Shown one piece after another: positions 25,700-34,507 of a stretch of DNA of 64,000 bases. This DNA is from Thermotogota bacterium. Lineage in GTDB: Bacteria; Thermotogota; Thermotogae; Thermotogales; DSM-5069. How positions within the stretch are numbered: the first letter of the stretch is position 1; every line of letters starts with the position of its first letter. The stretch covers positions 62,001 to 126,000 of the forward strand of contig JAKPGA010000022.1 of the NCBI GenBank assembly GCA_029551145.1, given 5' to 3'. Under the pieces are notes generated by a model. It searched no databases. It saw only the letters and a program-made list of their open reading frames with translations, and was not told where the DNA came from. A program made the translations under genes and the position numbers.

Positions 25700-26296
25700 C
25701 TGAGAATTTATCTTGTGAGGCACGCGAGAACAGAATGGAATGACAGAGGCATCTGGCAAGGGAATGTCGATATACCTTTGAACGAAGAGGGAATCAAACA
25801 AGCAGAGAAACTTGCTGACAGATTCAGCAAGGTTTCTGTAGATGCGATATATACAAGCCCATTGATGCGTAGTTACCAAACTGCAGAGAAAATCGCCAGC
25901 AGGTTTTTTATTCAACCGATGAGGGAAAGTTCACTGAGAGAATGTGAGATATCTCTGTGGAACGGCCTAACTATGAAAGAAACACTGGAAAGGTTCGGCC
26001 CATTTTACAAAGAATGGTCCACCAATCCCAAAGCCAAAATCGACGGTGTCGAATCACTTGGAGATGTGCAAAAAAGGTTAGTTGAGAGAATAGAGCAGAT
26101 AATCAAAGAACCATTTGAAAACGTGGTCGTTGTTTCACATGCCCTGGCTATTAGAATGGTCATCTGCTGGGTATTAGACCTACCCATACCACTTCACAGG
26201 AATTTCAGAATCGAAAATGCTTCTATAACAACGATTGAGATTGAAAGTCGACCTCGTTTGGTCTGCCTGAATGACACATGCCATCTTGAAGAATGA
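25700..26296 (+). CDS. Histidine phosphatase (phosphoglycerate-mutase-like)
   Basis: A ~198-residue member of the histidine phosphatase family. The catalytic RHA motif is in RIYLVRHARTEWN (phospho-His about residue 8), and the second catalytic His lies in VVVVSHALAIRMV. Substrate specificity (phosphoglycerate, alpha-ribazole phosphate, others) cannot be read. I choose a CTG start at 25700: GGTGATC ends 4 nt before it, aligning at the ideal register to the 16S 3' end, and translation then begins exactly at the family N terminus. ATG 25673 and GTG 25691 are in frame but have no ribosome site. Confidence 0.75.
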   Translation: MRIYLVRHARTEWNDRGIWQGNVDIPLNEEGIKQAEKLADRFSKVSVDAIYTSPLMRSYQTAEKIASRFFIQPMRESSLRECEISLWNGLTMKETLERFGPFYKEWSTNPKAKIDGVESLGDVQKRLVERIEQIIKEPFENVVVVSHALAIRMVICWVLDLPIPLHRNFRIENASITTIEIESRPRLVCLNDTCHLEE

Positions 26297-26335
26297 ACGC
26301 AGTGATGTTGTATTATATATTATGAGGTGATGGAG

Positions 26336-26749
26336 TTGAAGACAGAATGGCTTGGCAAGATGAGTTTTCTTGCTTACACGGATTCAAACAGGCAGATTTT
26401 GATGGATAGTAAAAAAGAAAGTGGTGGCCTGGGCTCAGGTCCAACTCCCATGGAATTGGTCCTTGCGGCGTTGACAGGTTGTACTGGAATGGATATCGTT
26501 TCAATACTTTCAAAGATGAAGGTTATAGATGATGTCGAGAGTTTCAATCTTGAGGTGGATGCAGAAAAATCGCAGGAACACCCGAGGGTATACACAAAAA
26601 TACACCTCAAATACATTTTCAAATTCAAAGGCCAACCGCGAAAAGAACAAGTTGAGAAAGCCGTCCAACTATCACAGGAGAAGTATTGCAGTGTTGCAGG
26701 AATGCTCAAGAAAGCTGCGGAATTAACCTACGAGATCGTTTACCTGTGA
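26336..26749 (+). CDS. OsmC family protein
   Basis: A 137-residue OsmC/Ohr-superfamily protein (peroxide-related thiol chemistry in characterised members). It has a characteristic central stretch [24 protein letters not shown], including one conserved Cys, and a second Cys in [10 protein letters not shown]. The TTG at 26336 is placed 8 nt after GAGG of GAGGTGAT and is preferred over GTG 26327 and ATG 26330, which overlap the ribosome site. It probably forms an operon with the macrodomain gene 9 nt downstream. Confidence 0.85.
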   Translation: MKTEWLGKMSFLAYTDSNRQILMDSKKESGGLGSGPTPMELVLAALTGCTGMDIVSILSKMKVIDDVESFNLEVDAEKSQEHPRVYTKIHLKYIFKFKGQPRKEQVEKAVQLSQEKYCSVAGMLKKAAELTYEIVYL

Positions 26750-26758
26750 GGTGATAAG

Positions 26759-27310
26759 TTGCTTTTGGCAACTTTCAACTTCAAAGATACGATTGTGGAA
26801 ATAGTTCAGGATGATATCACAAAACAAGAAACTGAAATCATCGTCAACGCAGCAAACTCTTATCTGCGCCATGGTGGTGGGGTGGCTCAGGCGATAGTCA
26901 AGGCTGGCGGAGAAGATATCCAGCAGCAAAGTGATGAACATATACGAAAGTACGGTCCTGTACCGGTCTCTAATGTTGCCGTAACGAAGGCTGGGAGATT
27001 GAAGGCAAAGTACGTTTTGCACGCAGTTGGACCCGTGTGGGGAGAAGGAAAAGAACATGAAAAACTTTATGACTGCGTTACGAATGTTCTTGCAAAGGCA
27101 GATGAACTCGGAGCAAAATCGATAAGCATTCCCGCGATAAGCAGTGGTATATTTGGCTTTCCTAAGAAGGACTGCGCGGAGATCTTTTTGAAAGCCATCA
27201 AAGATTATCTCTTATCAAGGCCAACTGGCTTGAAAACTATCAGGCTGTGCAATATAGATGAACAAACAAGTGAGATCTTCCTGGAAACCTTTTCAAGAAA
27301 CTGGGGGTGA
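26759..27310 (+). CDS. Macrodomain protein (ADP-ribose/O-acetyl-ADP-ribose binding)
   Basis: A 183-residue stand-alone macrodomain. It contains the binding signature VNAANSYLRHGGGVAQAI, then HAVGPVW and SIPAISSGIFGFPKKDCA, all typical of the MacroD/AF1521-like branch. Expected to bind or hydrolyse ADP-ribose derivatives in the cytoplasm. The TTG start follows GAGGTGATAAG. The stop overlaps the next gene by 4 nt. Confidence 0.92.
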   Translation: MLLATFNFKDTIVEIVQDDITKQETEIIVNAANSYLRHGGGVAQAIVKAGGEDIQQQSDEHIRKYGPVPVSNVAVTKAGRLKAKYVLHAVGPVWGEGKEHEKLYDCVTNVLAKADELGAKSISIPAISSGIFGFPKKDCAEIFLKAIKDYLLSRPTGLKTIRLCNIDEQTSEIFLETFSRNWG

Positions 27311-27609
27311 TCACCATAGAGGAAGAAAAGGAAATGCCAAAACTCTCGATGCAAGATTTGATAATTCTCTTCTTCAATACAATTGCTGAACGTTGCTGGG
27401 CGAGGCTTGGGTTAACAAAGGATGAGTATGGCGAGATGCGCCAGGACTTGGGCGAAGCAAGGCTTGGCATTGATGTTTTAGACTCTCTCGTGAAGGTCTT
27501 GAATACGAACACCGATCAGGAACTTCACAGAGAGCTTGAAGGTATCGTAGCGAACTTAAAACTGAATTATGTCAATCAGTATAACAAAACAAAGGAAGTA
27601 AGACAATGA
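27307..27609 (+). CDS. DUF1844 family protein
   Basis: A 100-residue, mostly helical protein with the DUF1844 features LSMQDLIILFFNTIAERCWARLG, DLGEARLGIDVLDSL and a C-terminal ...LKLNYVNQYNK. Function unknown. GTG 27307 overlaps the previous stop (GTGA) but an ATG at 27334 with AAGGAA upstream is a possible alternative, giving 91 residues. It overlaps ychF by 4 nt (ATGA), so the three genes look co-translated. Confidence 0.8.
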   Translation: MITIEEEKEMPKLSMQDLIILFFNTIAERCWARLGLTKDEYGEMRQDLGEARLGIDVLDSLVKVLNTNTDQELHRELEGIVANLKLNYVNQYNKTKEVRQ

Positions 27610-28691
27610 AAAAGGCTGGAATTGTCGGGTTGCCAAACAGTGGTAAATCAACACTGTTCAATGCCTTGACAAACCAAAACGTGCCAGCAGAGAAATACCC
27701 GTTCTGTACGATTGACCCGAACTTTGGTGTCCTGATAACCGAAGACAAAAGATTGGTGAGACTTGCTCAGATGGAAAGATCCGAGCAGGTCGTTCATCCT
27801 TTTTTCAACATCGTTGACATTGCGGGCCTTGTGAAAGGTGCAAGCAGGGGCGAAGGCCTCGGCAATCAGTTTCTTGACCACATAAGCAAAGTTGATATGA
27901 TCTTCCACGTTGTGAGATGCTTCAAAATAACCGATGTATCCCATCCGATGGGCAGCATAGACCCTCAAAGGGATATCGAAGTGGTGGAAATAGAATTAAT
28001 CTTGAAAGACCTGGAGACTGTACAAAGAAGAATTGAGAAAATATCAAAGCAAGCCAAAGCAGGTGATGCCGAAGCAAGAAATGAATTGGGTTTACTCGAA
28101 AGGCTCAAAACGCATCTCGAGGCAGGAAATTTGTCTTCAACTCTTGCTAAAAATGAGAGTGACCAGAGAATCATAGATGGTCTGTTCTTGTTAACGGAGA
28201 AGCCCGTGATATACGTTGCCAATGTTGATGAGTGGGGTGTAGAAAATCACATCTATGAAAGGGTACAAAGAATTGCGCAGAAAAGGAATGCCGGCTTCAT
28301 TCTTGTAAACGCTGGGGTAGAGTTCGAGGTGAAGGAAATGTCGCCTGATGACGCGAAAGATTTCTTGATGGCCTACGGATTTGAAGAGCCGATAAGATCC
28401 AGATTCTTCGATGAAATTAAAAGAACGCTTTCGCTGATATGCTTTCTGACAGCCACCAAGAATGAAGCCCGAAGCTGGGTCATAGAAGAAGGTACCAGTG
28501 CTTATGATGCTGCCGGAATGATACATACAGATATTCAAAAGGGATTTATCAAAGCTGAAGTAATTTCTTTCGAAGAGCTTGTAAAGTTCCCTTCTCTGAA
28601 GGAAGCAAGAGAAGCCGGTGCTGTGAAAGCTCATGGGAAGGAATACATAATCAGGGAGGGAGACGTTGTTCATTTTCTATTCCATGCTTAA
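27606..28691 (+). CDS. ychF: Redox-regulated Obg-like ATPase YchF
   Basis: A 361-residue universally conserved P-loop ATPase/GTPase of the Obg family. G1 is GLPNSGKSTLFNAL, G3 is DIAGLVKGASRGEGLGNQFL, and NVDE replaces NKxD as expected in YchF, where it explains ATP preference. The C-terminal TGS domain ends KEYIIREGDVVHFLF. It has been linked to ribosome function and stress response in other bacteria. Length normal. Confidence 0.96.
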   Translation: MKKAGIVGLPNSGKSTLFNALTNQNVPAEKYPFCTIDPNFGVLITEDKRLVRLAQMERSEQVVHPFFNIVDIAGLVKGASRGEGLGNQFLDHISKVDMIFHVVRCFKITDVSHPMGSIDPQRDIEVVEIELILKDLETVQRRIEKISKQAKAGDAEARNELGLLERLKTHLEAGNLSSTLAKNESDQRIIDGLFLLTEKPVIYVANVDEWGVENHIYERVQRIAQKRNAGFILVNAGVEFEVKEMSPDDAKDFLMAYGFEEPIRSRFFDEIKRTLSLICFLTATKNEARSWVIEEGTSAYDAAGMIHTDIQKGFIKAEVISFEELVKFPSLKEAREAGAVKAHGKEYIIREGDVVHFLFHA

Positions 28692-29043
28692 TTTGTTCAA
28701 AAACACAGCTCTTGTATCAACTGTTTTGTCCTTTCTCGTTGCTCAATTGATCAAGGTTTTCACTTCGAAAAGGCTCTCAACCTTTAAGAAATACGGTGGA
28801 ATGCCAAGTGGTCATTCTGCTGCGATGTCAGGGCTCGCTTTTTCCTTGGCAAGGTGCACGGGGTATGATTCACCGGTCACAGCCGTCGCAGCAGTATTGC
28901 TGATGGTCGTGGTGGCCGATGCTGTGAATTTAAGACCTTATGTCCGAGAAGATCTTGGGCATACATGGATCGAAGCTTTCGCGGGAATTGGAGTTGGTTT
29001 CGTGGTTGCCCATCTGTTACCTGCAAGAATACCGATGTGGTGA
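28666..29043 (+). CDS. Divergent PAP2 family membrane protein (DUF212)
   Basis: A 125-residue membrane protein with the family hallmark KKYGGMPSGHSAAMSGLAFS and RPYVREDLGHTWIEA, where His and Asp residues correspond to the phosphatase motifs of acid phosphatase/PAP2 proteins. It may act on a lipid phosphate. TTG 28666 has GGAGGG 6 nt upstream and is preferred to ATG 28687; it overlaps the end of ychF by 26 nt. Confidence 0.85.
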   Translation: MFIFYSMLNLFKNTALVSTVLSFLVAQLIKVFTSKRLSTFKKYGGMPSGHSAAMSGLAFSLARCTGYDSPVTAVAAVLLMVVVADAVNLRPYVREDLGHTWIEAFAGIGVGFVVAHLLPARIPMW

Positions 29044-29047
29044 TAGT

Positions 29048-30556
29048 ATGCCTGCAAAACTTTCGTCAGTCACCGTCGTTGGCTTGAACGTGAATTTGAT
29101 AACGGTCGAAGTCGATATAGATAGAAAGAGTGTAATCCACGACGTGGATATAGTTGGGTTAGGTGACACGGCAGTAAAGGAAAGCAAGAAGAGGATCAAA
29201 AGCGCCCTTAAGAATTCTGGATTTGATTTTCCCCAAGGCAGGATCATCGTCAACCTCGCACCTGCTGACATAAAGAAGGAAGGTTCTTTGCTCGATCTAC
29301 CAATAGCTATAGGTATACTCCAAGCGGCTGGGGTACTGCAGAAGACAGATGTTCTTGCCCTTGGTGAACTTTCCCTGGAAGGAAAGATCAGAGGGGTAAG
29401 GGGCGTATTGACAAGTCTGCTTTCTTTGAGTGAACAACAACATGAAGGCATAATAATCGTTCCGAAAGAGAATCTCGAGGAAGCTCAGATGGTAAAGGGG
29501 TTGAACATATACGCTTTGGAAGACCTGAAAGAAATCGCTCAGTTCATAAACCATCTTGCTGAGTTCAGGGCGGTTTCTTTCAAAGGATTTCCACCTTTTG
29601 AATATGAAAGCGATCTTGATTTTGCCGATGTGAAAGGACAAGCTCTTGCTAAGAGAGCGCTCGAAATAGCAGCGGCTGGTTCGCATAACATATTGATGAG
29701 AGGAAGCCCAGGGGCAGGCAAGACAATGCTTGCAAGACGACTTGCGTCCATAATGCCACCTTTGACGGACGATGAAGCTGTGGAAGTTCTCAAAATATAC
29801 AGTGCTGTGGGTTTTGTGAATGGTAAAAAGATTTTCAGACCTTTCCGCTCACCTCACCACACCGCATCGAGCGTTGCGATAGTCGGCGGTGGGAACGATG
29901 CAAAACCTGGAGAAGTGACCCTTGCACACAACGGTGTACTTTTCTTGGATGAGTTCCCTGAGTTTAGAAGGGATGTCATAGAGGCTTTGAGACAACCCTT
30001 GGAAGAAGGAGTTGTCACCGTAGCGAGAGCTAAAGCAACGATAACCTATCCCGCACGATTCACACTTGTCGCGGCTATGAATCCATGTCCTTGTGGAAAT
30101 TACGGGGACCCCAAAGCGGTGTGCAACTGCTCTCCATACGACATAATTAGGTATAACAAGAAGGTCTCTGGACCCGTTTTGGACAGGATAGACATTGTTG
30201 TGCAGGTCCAAAAGATGGAATTTGAGGAATATTTCGCAAAGGGTTCTGCCGAAAGCAGTAAAAGTATGAGGGAAAGAGTCATAGCGGCACGGCAAATACA
30301 GCAAAAAAGATATAACGGCCTTGGTTTCTCAACAAACTCTCAGTTACCTTCGAAGTTTCTGAGGAAGTTTGTCCAGTTAGACGAAAAAAGTGAAGATCTG
30401 TTGAAACTGTCAGTCACAAAGTACAATCTATCCGGGAGGTCCATCGACAAGATTCTGAGATTGTCCAGAACAATAGCCGATCTGGAACAAAGTGAGAAAA
30501 TACGATTCAATCACGTTGCAGAAGCCGTGCAATACAAAACACAGCAAAGAGATTGA
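29048..30556 (+). CDS. comM: YifB/ComM family Mg-chelatase-like AAA+ ATPase
   Basis: A 502-residue protein with an N-terminal ChlI-type S5-like domain (GLNVNLITVEVDI... DIVGLGDTAVKESKKRI) and a central AAA+ module: Walker A GSPGAGKTM, Walker B VLFLDEFPEF, and a zinc-like Cys cluster NPCPCGNYGDPKAVCNC. ComM is a hexameric helicase that promotes branch migration during natural transformation in some bacteria. The ATG at 29048 follows GGTGATAGT. The frame is open upstream, inside the PAP2 gene, but that part is not family sequence. Confidence 0.9.
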   Translation: MPAKLSSVTVVGLNVNLITVEVDIDRKSVIHDVDIVGLGDTAVKESKKRIKSALKNSGFDFPQGRIIVNLAPADIKKEGSLLDLPIAIGILQAAGVLQKTDVLALGELSLEGKIRGVRGVLTSLLSLSEQQHEGIIIVPKENLEEAQMVKGLNIYALEDLKEIAQFINHLAEFRAVSFKGFPPFEYESDLDFADVKGQALAKRALEIAAAGSHNILMRGSPGAGKTMLARRLASIMPPLTDDEAVEVLKIYSAVGFVNGKKIFRPFRSPHHTASSVAIVGGGNDAKPGEVTLAHNGVLFLDEFPEFRRDVIEALRQPLEEGVVTVARAKATITYPARFTLVAAMNPCPCGNYGDPKAVCNCSPYDIIRYNKKVSGPVLDRIDIVVQVQKMEFEEYFAKGSAESSKSMRERVIAARQIQQKRYNGLGFSTNSQLPSKFLRKFVQLDEKSEDLLKLSVTKYNLSGRSIDKILRLSRTIADLEQSEKIRFNHVAEAVQYKTQQRD

Positions 30557-30674
30557 ATTTAGACCTTTCTGGGTAAAAAGGGTTCATAGACTTTGATGCT
30601 GTGCGAAAATAAAGCGCTTTTCATCTTGATATCTCTCATCTGAACTTGTTAAGAACTTTTCGAGGAGGAAGAAA

Positions 30675-31973
30675 ATGTCTCATCTCAAAAGGCTTTCTGA
30701 TTCGATCAAATTCAGAACCGTCTCTGGGAACTGGGACCAATTCTTGAAACTGCACAAATTTCTTGAAGATTCATTTCCCATTGTCCACCAAAAGCTTGAG
30801 TTGGTGAAGATCAACGATTATTCTCTGCTGTACAAATGGAACGCAGATACGAAAGAATCCATATTGCTCTTAGCCCACATGGACGTTGTACCTGCAAATG
30901 AAGATGAATGGGACATACCACCGTTTTCAGGAGAGATAAGAGATGGCTTCATATGGGGAAGAGGCACACTGGACGATAAGTCGTGCGTTATGGCGATCCT
31001 TGAGTCTGTTGAGAGATTGCTTTCTGAGGGTTTTCAACCAAAGCAAACTGTGTACATTGCCTTTGGTTTCGACGAAGAAACAAAAGGCTATCTCGGCGCT
31101 CGAAAAATCGCTGAGTATCTTTTCAAGCAGAATGTCAAGATAGAAGCCATATTAGATGAGGGAGCAGCAATCATAAGCCGATTCCTGCCACAGATCGATG
31201 TTCCTCTGGCTCTCGTAGGACTTGCAGAAAAAGGATTGGCGAGCTTTGATTTGATAGCCCAAGGCGACGGTGGCCACTCTTCATCTCCCAAGAGAAACTC
31301 CCCTGTTGAAAGAATGGCAAAGGCCATTGAACGCATATCGTCTTATAAAAATGAGATACATTTGACCAGACCAGTTGAGGAGTTTTTTAAGACCTGCAGT
31401 GGACTCATGCCTTCCACATCGAGTTTTTTTCTCAAGAATATGAAGTTCTTCTTGCCACTGATCAAGAAAAGAATCGAAACAGTTCCTTCACTAAATGCAA
31501 TGCTCAGAACCACTATGTGCGTTACTATTGTTCACGCAGGAATGGCAGACAATGTCATTCCAGACAAAGTGGTAGCAACGGTTAACACCAGAATAATTCC
31601 ACAAGAGACGGCCGAGGATGTCTTCAAAAGATTGAAGGAACTACTCAAAGATCTCCAGATAGATGTGGTGAAAAACGATCGCTGGGAGGTTTCTGACCCT
31701 GTGCCGTGCTCAGACATGAAAACAGAATTCTTCAGCAAACTATCGCAAACGATAAATGAAGTCTTTCCTGACTCAGTTGTGACGCCGTTCTTGACTATCG
31801 GAGGCACAGACTCGAGGCATTACAAGCACTTATGTTCAAACATATATAGATTTGCCCCAATAATTATGAAGGGTGAAGAAATGAACCTTATCCACGGCAA
31901 GAATGAGAGAATATCAACACAAGCCTACGAAAAGATGATCGATTTTTACTACAGACTCCTCAAGAAGGAGTGA
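30675..31973 (+). CDS. M20 family dipeptidase/carboxypeptidase
   Basis: A 432-residue zinc metallopeptidase of the Gly-Xaa carboxypeptidase/ACY1-like M20 branch. Metal and catalytic motifs: LLLAHMDVVP (His and Asp), GRGTLDDKS (Asp bridging the metals), GFDEETKGYLGA (catalytic Glu and ligand Glu), EGAA (about residue 160-165) and IGGTDSRHYKH and HGKNE near the C terminus. Cytoplasmic; it probably cleaves short peptides or N-acyl amino acids. GAGGAGG lies 7 nt before the ATG. It may form an operon with cutA 4 nt downstream. Confidence 0.88.
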   Translation: MSHLKRLSDSIKFRTVSGNWDQFLKLHKFLEDSFPIVHQKLELVKINDYSLLYKWNADTKESILLLAHMDVVPANEDEWDIPPFSGEIRDGFIWGRGTLDDKSCVMAILESVERLLSEGFQPKQTVYIAFGFDEETKGYLGARKIAEYLFKQNVKIEAILDEGAAIISRFLPQIDVPLALVGLAEKGLASFDLIAQGDGGHSSSPKRNSPVERMAKAIERISSYKNEIHLTRPVEEFFKTCSGLMPSTSSFFLKNMKFFLPLIKKRIETVPSLNAMLRTTMCVTIVHAGMADNVIPDKVVATVNTRIIPQETAEDVFKRLKELLKDLQIDVVKNDRWEVSDPVPCSDMKTEFFSKLSQTINEVFPDSVVTPFLTIGGTDSRHYKHLCSNIYRFAPIIMKGEEMNLIHGKNERISTQAYEKMIDFYYRLLKKE

Positions 31974-31977
31974 TAGT

Positions 31978-32289
31978 ATGATATTGATCTACACTACCTT
32001 TCCAACCAGAGAAAAAGCTCTGGAAATATGCAGGATTTTGCTTTCAGAAAAGCTCATAGCTTGTTTCAACATCTTTCAGGTTGATTCTGGCTATTGGTGG
32101 GAGGGAAGGATCACAGAAGACAAAGAATTCGGAGCCATTGTGAAGACGAGCAAATTCAGGGAAAAAGATGTCTTCAAGAGATTGAAGCAGCTTCATCCCT
32201 ACAGTGTGCCAGTAATTCTGTCGGTAGAAGTTCAAAGCGTCGACGAAGATTACAAACAATGGCTCCAAGAAAGTATTGAATCAAGATAG
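31978..32289 (+). CDS. cutA: Divalent-cation tolerance protein CutA
   Basis: A 103-residue trimeric CutA1 protein with the family signatures ILIYTTFPTREKALEICRIL, LIACFNIF and YWWEGRITEDKEFGAIVKT. Homologues bind Cu(II) and are notable for extreme heat stability; the cell role is uncertain. GGAGTGATAGT precedes the ATG. It is the last gene of the plus-strand run. Confidence 0.95.
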   Translation: MILIYTTFPTREKALEICRILLSEKLIACFNIFQVDSGYWWEGRITEDKEFGAIVKTSKFREKDVFKRLKQLHPYSVPVILSVEVQSVDEDYKQWLQESIESR

Positions 32290-32716
32290 GGTTACTGTAG
32301 GTGTGCCATCTTACAGAGCTGACATGCCTTGCGACAAGACTTAGTTTTATGGAGCATCTTTCTCAGAAAGTGTAGTAAACTCATAAAATGAGAGAAGATA
32401 CTCTTAGACGTAACTAAGTTCCATTTTCGGCATTTTGAGAGGTTTTCTAACCATTTTGTGGTGCAAACCAGCTACAGACGAGGCTTATGGACATTTCAGG
32501 TTTTTCGTTCTTCCGTATAATATATTATGGAAGGCGCCTACCAGGATCCTGGGAAAATGCAAAACCGTACATTGGCATAGGTCTACCCTTTCGGAAACTC
32601 AGAGAATCACCTCTACTAATACTATTGTAGATGTTTTTAGACGATTGATATGATCACTCTGCATCAATTAGTCTAACGTTGAGATGGGCAATGCTCTTTT
32701 GATGATTGCCGAAGAT
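32290..32716. other. Intergenic region with possible eroded coding fragments
   Basis: A 427-nt gap between convergent genes. No RNA gene or clear terminator is visible, although GGCAAT/ATTGCC (32687-32692 and 32705-32710) could form a weak hairpin. A 47-codon plus-strand frame at 32487-32630 (MDISGFSFFRIIYYGRRLPG... to LLILL) reads like protein and could be a small gene or a remnant, but it has no ribosome site. Confidence 0.4.
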
Positions 32717-33517
32717 TCATGAACAAGCCAGATGTGCCTTCACAAGAAAGAATACCTCTTTCGGTCTTTCGATCACTGCAGCATGGCCACAATCTGGAAT
32801 ACACACGTATTTCGCGTTTGGTATTCGTTGGGATATTTCTTGTGAAAAGTTCGCAGGCTTTGTTCGATCAAATTGGGCGGAGATCACAAGAGTCGGTGCA
32901 TCGATCTTAGGTAATTCATCAAGCAAGGATAAATGCTCAAGTTCAAGAAAAGAATCCAACAGCTTCACTGCACCTTCGTAATTGAACTGCTGCATCCTCT
33001 GAATGATTGTCTGGAAAAAGTCTGGGAATCTATCAAGAAACTGCTCGCTGTAAACATCATCGATCCAACTTCGGACAAATATCTGAGGATCTTTGCTCAT
33101 GGCTCCGTCCTTCCACCTCAACGCCTTGTATTTAATGGAAGGTGTTATACGTGCTGTCGCCGTTATGATCGTCAAGGAGCCAACCATCTGCGGATATTTC
33201 GCAGCAAATAGCATCCCAACCTCTGCGCCATAGGAGGTCCCAACTAAATGTACCCTATCGATTTTGAGATGGTCGAGAATCTCTCTTAGATCCTCAACAT
33301 GTCTGTGAAAGGTACATGGGCCATTCTGTGAGCTCCATTGACATCTGAAATTGTGAAGAATAATCCTATATCTTTCTCTGAGCTGCTCTGTGATGTAAAA
33401 CCAGTTGTTATAGTGCATGAAAATGCCATTGAGAAAGACAACCACTTCCATCGATTCGCCTTGAATTTCATAGTCAATCATGATACCATCACTCGTTTTG
33501 AACACCTCTATCACCAC
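32717..33517 (-). CDS. Alpha/beta hydrolase
   Basis: A ~266-residue alpha/beta-hydrolase-fold protein. The nucleophile elbow is GTSYGAE (Ser about residue 95), preceded by oxyanion-loop FLNGIFMHYNNW; an Asp in SAQFDRTKP and the late His in PDCGHAAVIE complete a plausible triad. It is the last gene of the large minus-strand cluster and overlaps the ketoacyl-synthase-like gene before it by 7 nt. The start could be GTG 33517 or a GTG four codons on. A thioesterase or C-C hydrolase role is inferred from the neighbours only. Confidence 0.8.
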   Translation of the reverse strand: MVIEVFKTSDGIMIDYEIQGESMEVVVFLNGIFMHYNNWFYITEQLRERYRIILHNFRCQWSSQNGPCTFHRHVEDLREILDHLKIDRVHLVGTSYGAEVGMLFAAKYPQMVGSLTIITATARITPSIKYKALRWKDGAMSKDPQIFVRSWIDDVYSEQFLDRFPDFFQTIIQRMQQFNYEGAVKLLDSFLELEHLSLLDELPKIDAPTLVISAQFDRTKPANFSQEISQRIPNAKYVCIPDCGHAAVIERPKEVFFLVKAHLACS

Positions 33518-34494
33518 CTGAATCCAACTGCCACTTGCTGAAATCCAACCCCAGAAGTCAAAAAGATCACTACTTTGCCCTCCATATCCTTCATCTTTCC
33601 TTCCTCAAAGGCATCGTCGTATGCCATGTAAACACAGGCCGAGCCAGTGTAACCGTACTTGTCCATTATCATGTGAGTTTTCTCTTCACTCAAACCAAGG
33701 ATCTCCATGACCTTTAGTATGGTCTTCTTTCTAACCTGCGTGAAGAATATCATTCCTATCTCTTCTTTGGTAATCTTGCATTTTTCGATCAATTTGTTCA
33801 CCAACGTTGGCCAACCTTCTTCATTGACAGTAGCAGGGTAAGCAGCCCTCAAATCCAGTTTGTGCAATCCTCTGTCTATTCCCTCAATGTTCATAGTCCC
33901 TGCTCCCATGTAAATTCCCCAATTGTACCACCAACTACCATCGCATCTTGAAACACTTCCAAGATATCCCGGCTTGTCATCTGCAGTCAATATCAATGCA
34001 CCTGCCCCGTCTGAAAACAATGCTTCCCATGAATATTTCCAGTTCAAGAACTTTGTCATTGCGTAAACGCCTATAACCAAAACGTTCCTGTAATCTCCCA
34101 ATGCGATGTATCGAGATGCTATGTCAAGCAAAAGAGCACCATTTGCACATGAAGCATTCACGTTGAAAGCCATCGGCTCCGCCTTGTTGGCACCTATTAG
34201 ATATTGAACTCGAGCAGCGTCAGGTGGCGAAACTGCCTCGGGAGTATCAGTACCAAGGATTATGAGATCGATCTGCTCAGGTTTCATACCTATCCTCTCA
34301 AGTGCTCGTTTTGCTGCTTCACTCGCCATGAAGGTCGGAGTTTCGTGCGGCTGAGAGATGTGCCTGTGGTTTATGCCTATTTGGTCAGTAAAATAGGGAT
34401 CAATGATCATATTGGTGATCTGCTCGAATTCTTTGTTGTTCATTACCTTCCGTGGAACATACATACCCGAAGAAATGATCTTTGCGTACTTCAT
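33511..34494 (-). CDS. Ketoacyl-ACP synthase III-like protein with altered active site
   Basis: A 327-residue thiolase-superfamily protein of KAS III/FabH type. Fold landmarks: GMYVPRKVMNN at the N terminus, the nucleophile region FNVNASCANGALL with Cys116, FSDGAGALIL, and the Gly-rich end FLTSGVGFQQVAVGFRW. The residues expected to be the catalytic His and Asn are not there: FFTQVRKK (250-257) replaces the PHQANxR motif and KYGYTGSAC (279-287) replaces YGNTSAA. It may do acyl transfer or a different condensation. ATG 34494 follows GGAGGTAA; 13 nt separate it from the permease-hydrolase gene. Confidence 0.78.
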   Translation of the reverse strand: MKYAKIISSGMYVPRKVMNNKEFEQITNMIIDPYFTDQIGINHRHISQPHETPTFMASEAAKRALERIGMKPEQIDLIILGTDTPEAVSPPDAARVQYLIGANKAEPMAFNVNASCANGALLLDIASRYIALGDYRNVLVIGVYAMTKFLNWKYSWEALFSDGAGALILTADDKPGYLGSVSRCDGSWWYNWGIYMGAGTMNIEGIDRGLHKLDLRAAYPATVNEEGWPTLVNKLIEKCKITKEEIGMIFFTQVRKKTILKVMEILGLSEEKTHMIMDKYGYTGSACVYMAYDDAFEEGKMKDMEGKVVIFLTSGVGFQQVAVGFRW

Positions 34495-34507
34495 TCTGCT
34501 TACCTCC

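Noticed and set aside
28940-29047. Upstream extension of the ComM/YifB frame
   Set aside because: It is a shadow of the PAP2 gene in another frame; the family N terminus begins at ATG 29048 with a ribosome site.
32290-32716. Glycosyltransferase or transporter remnant (short protein-like stretches)
   Set aside because: The stretches are under 50 codons, lack ribosome sites and match no family with confidence.
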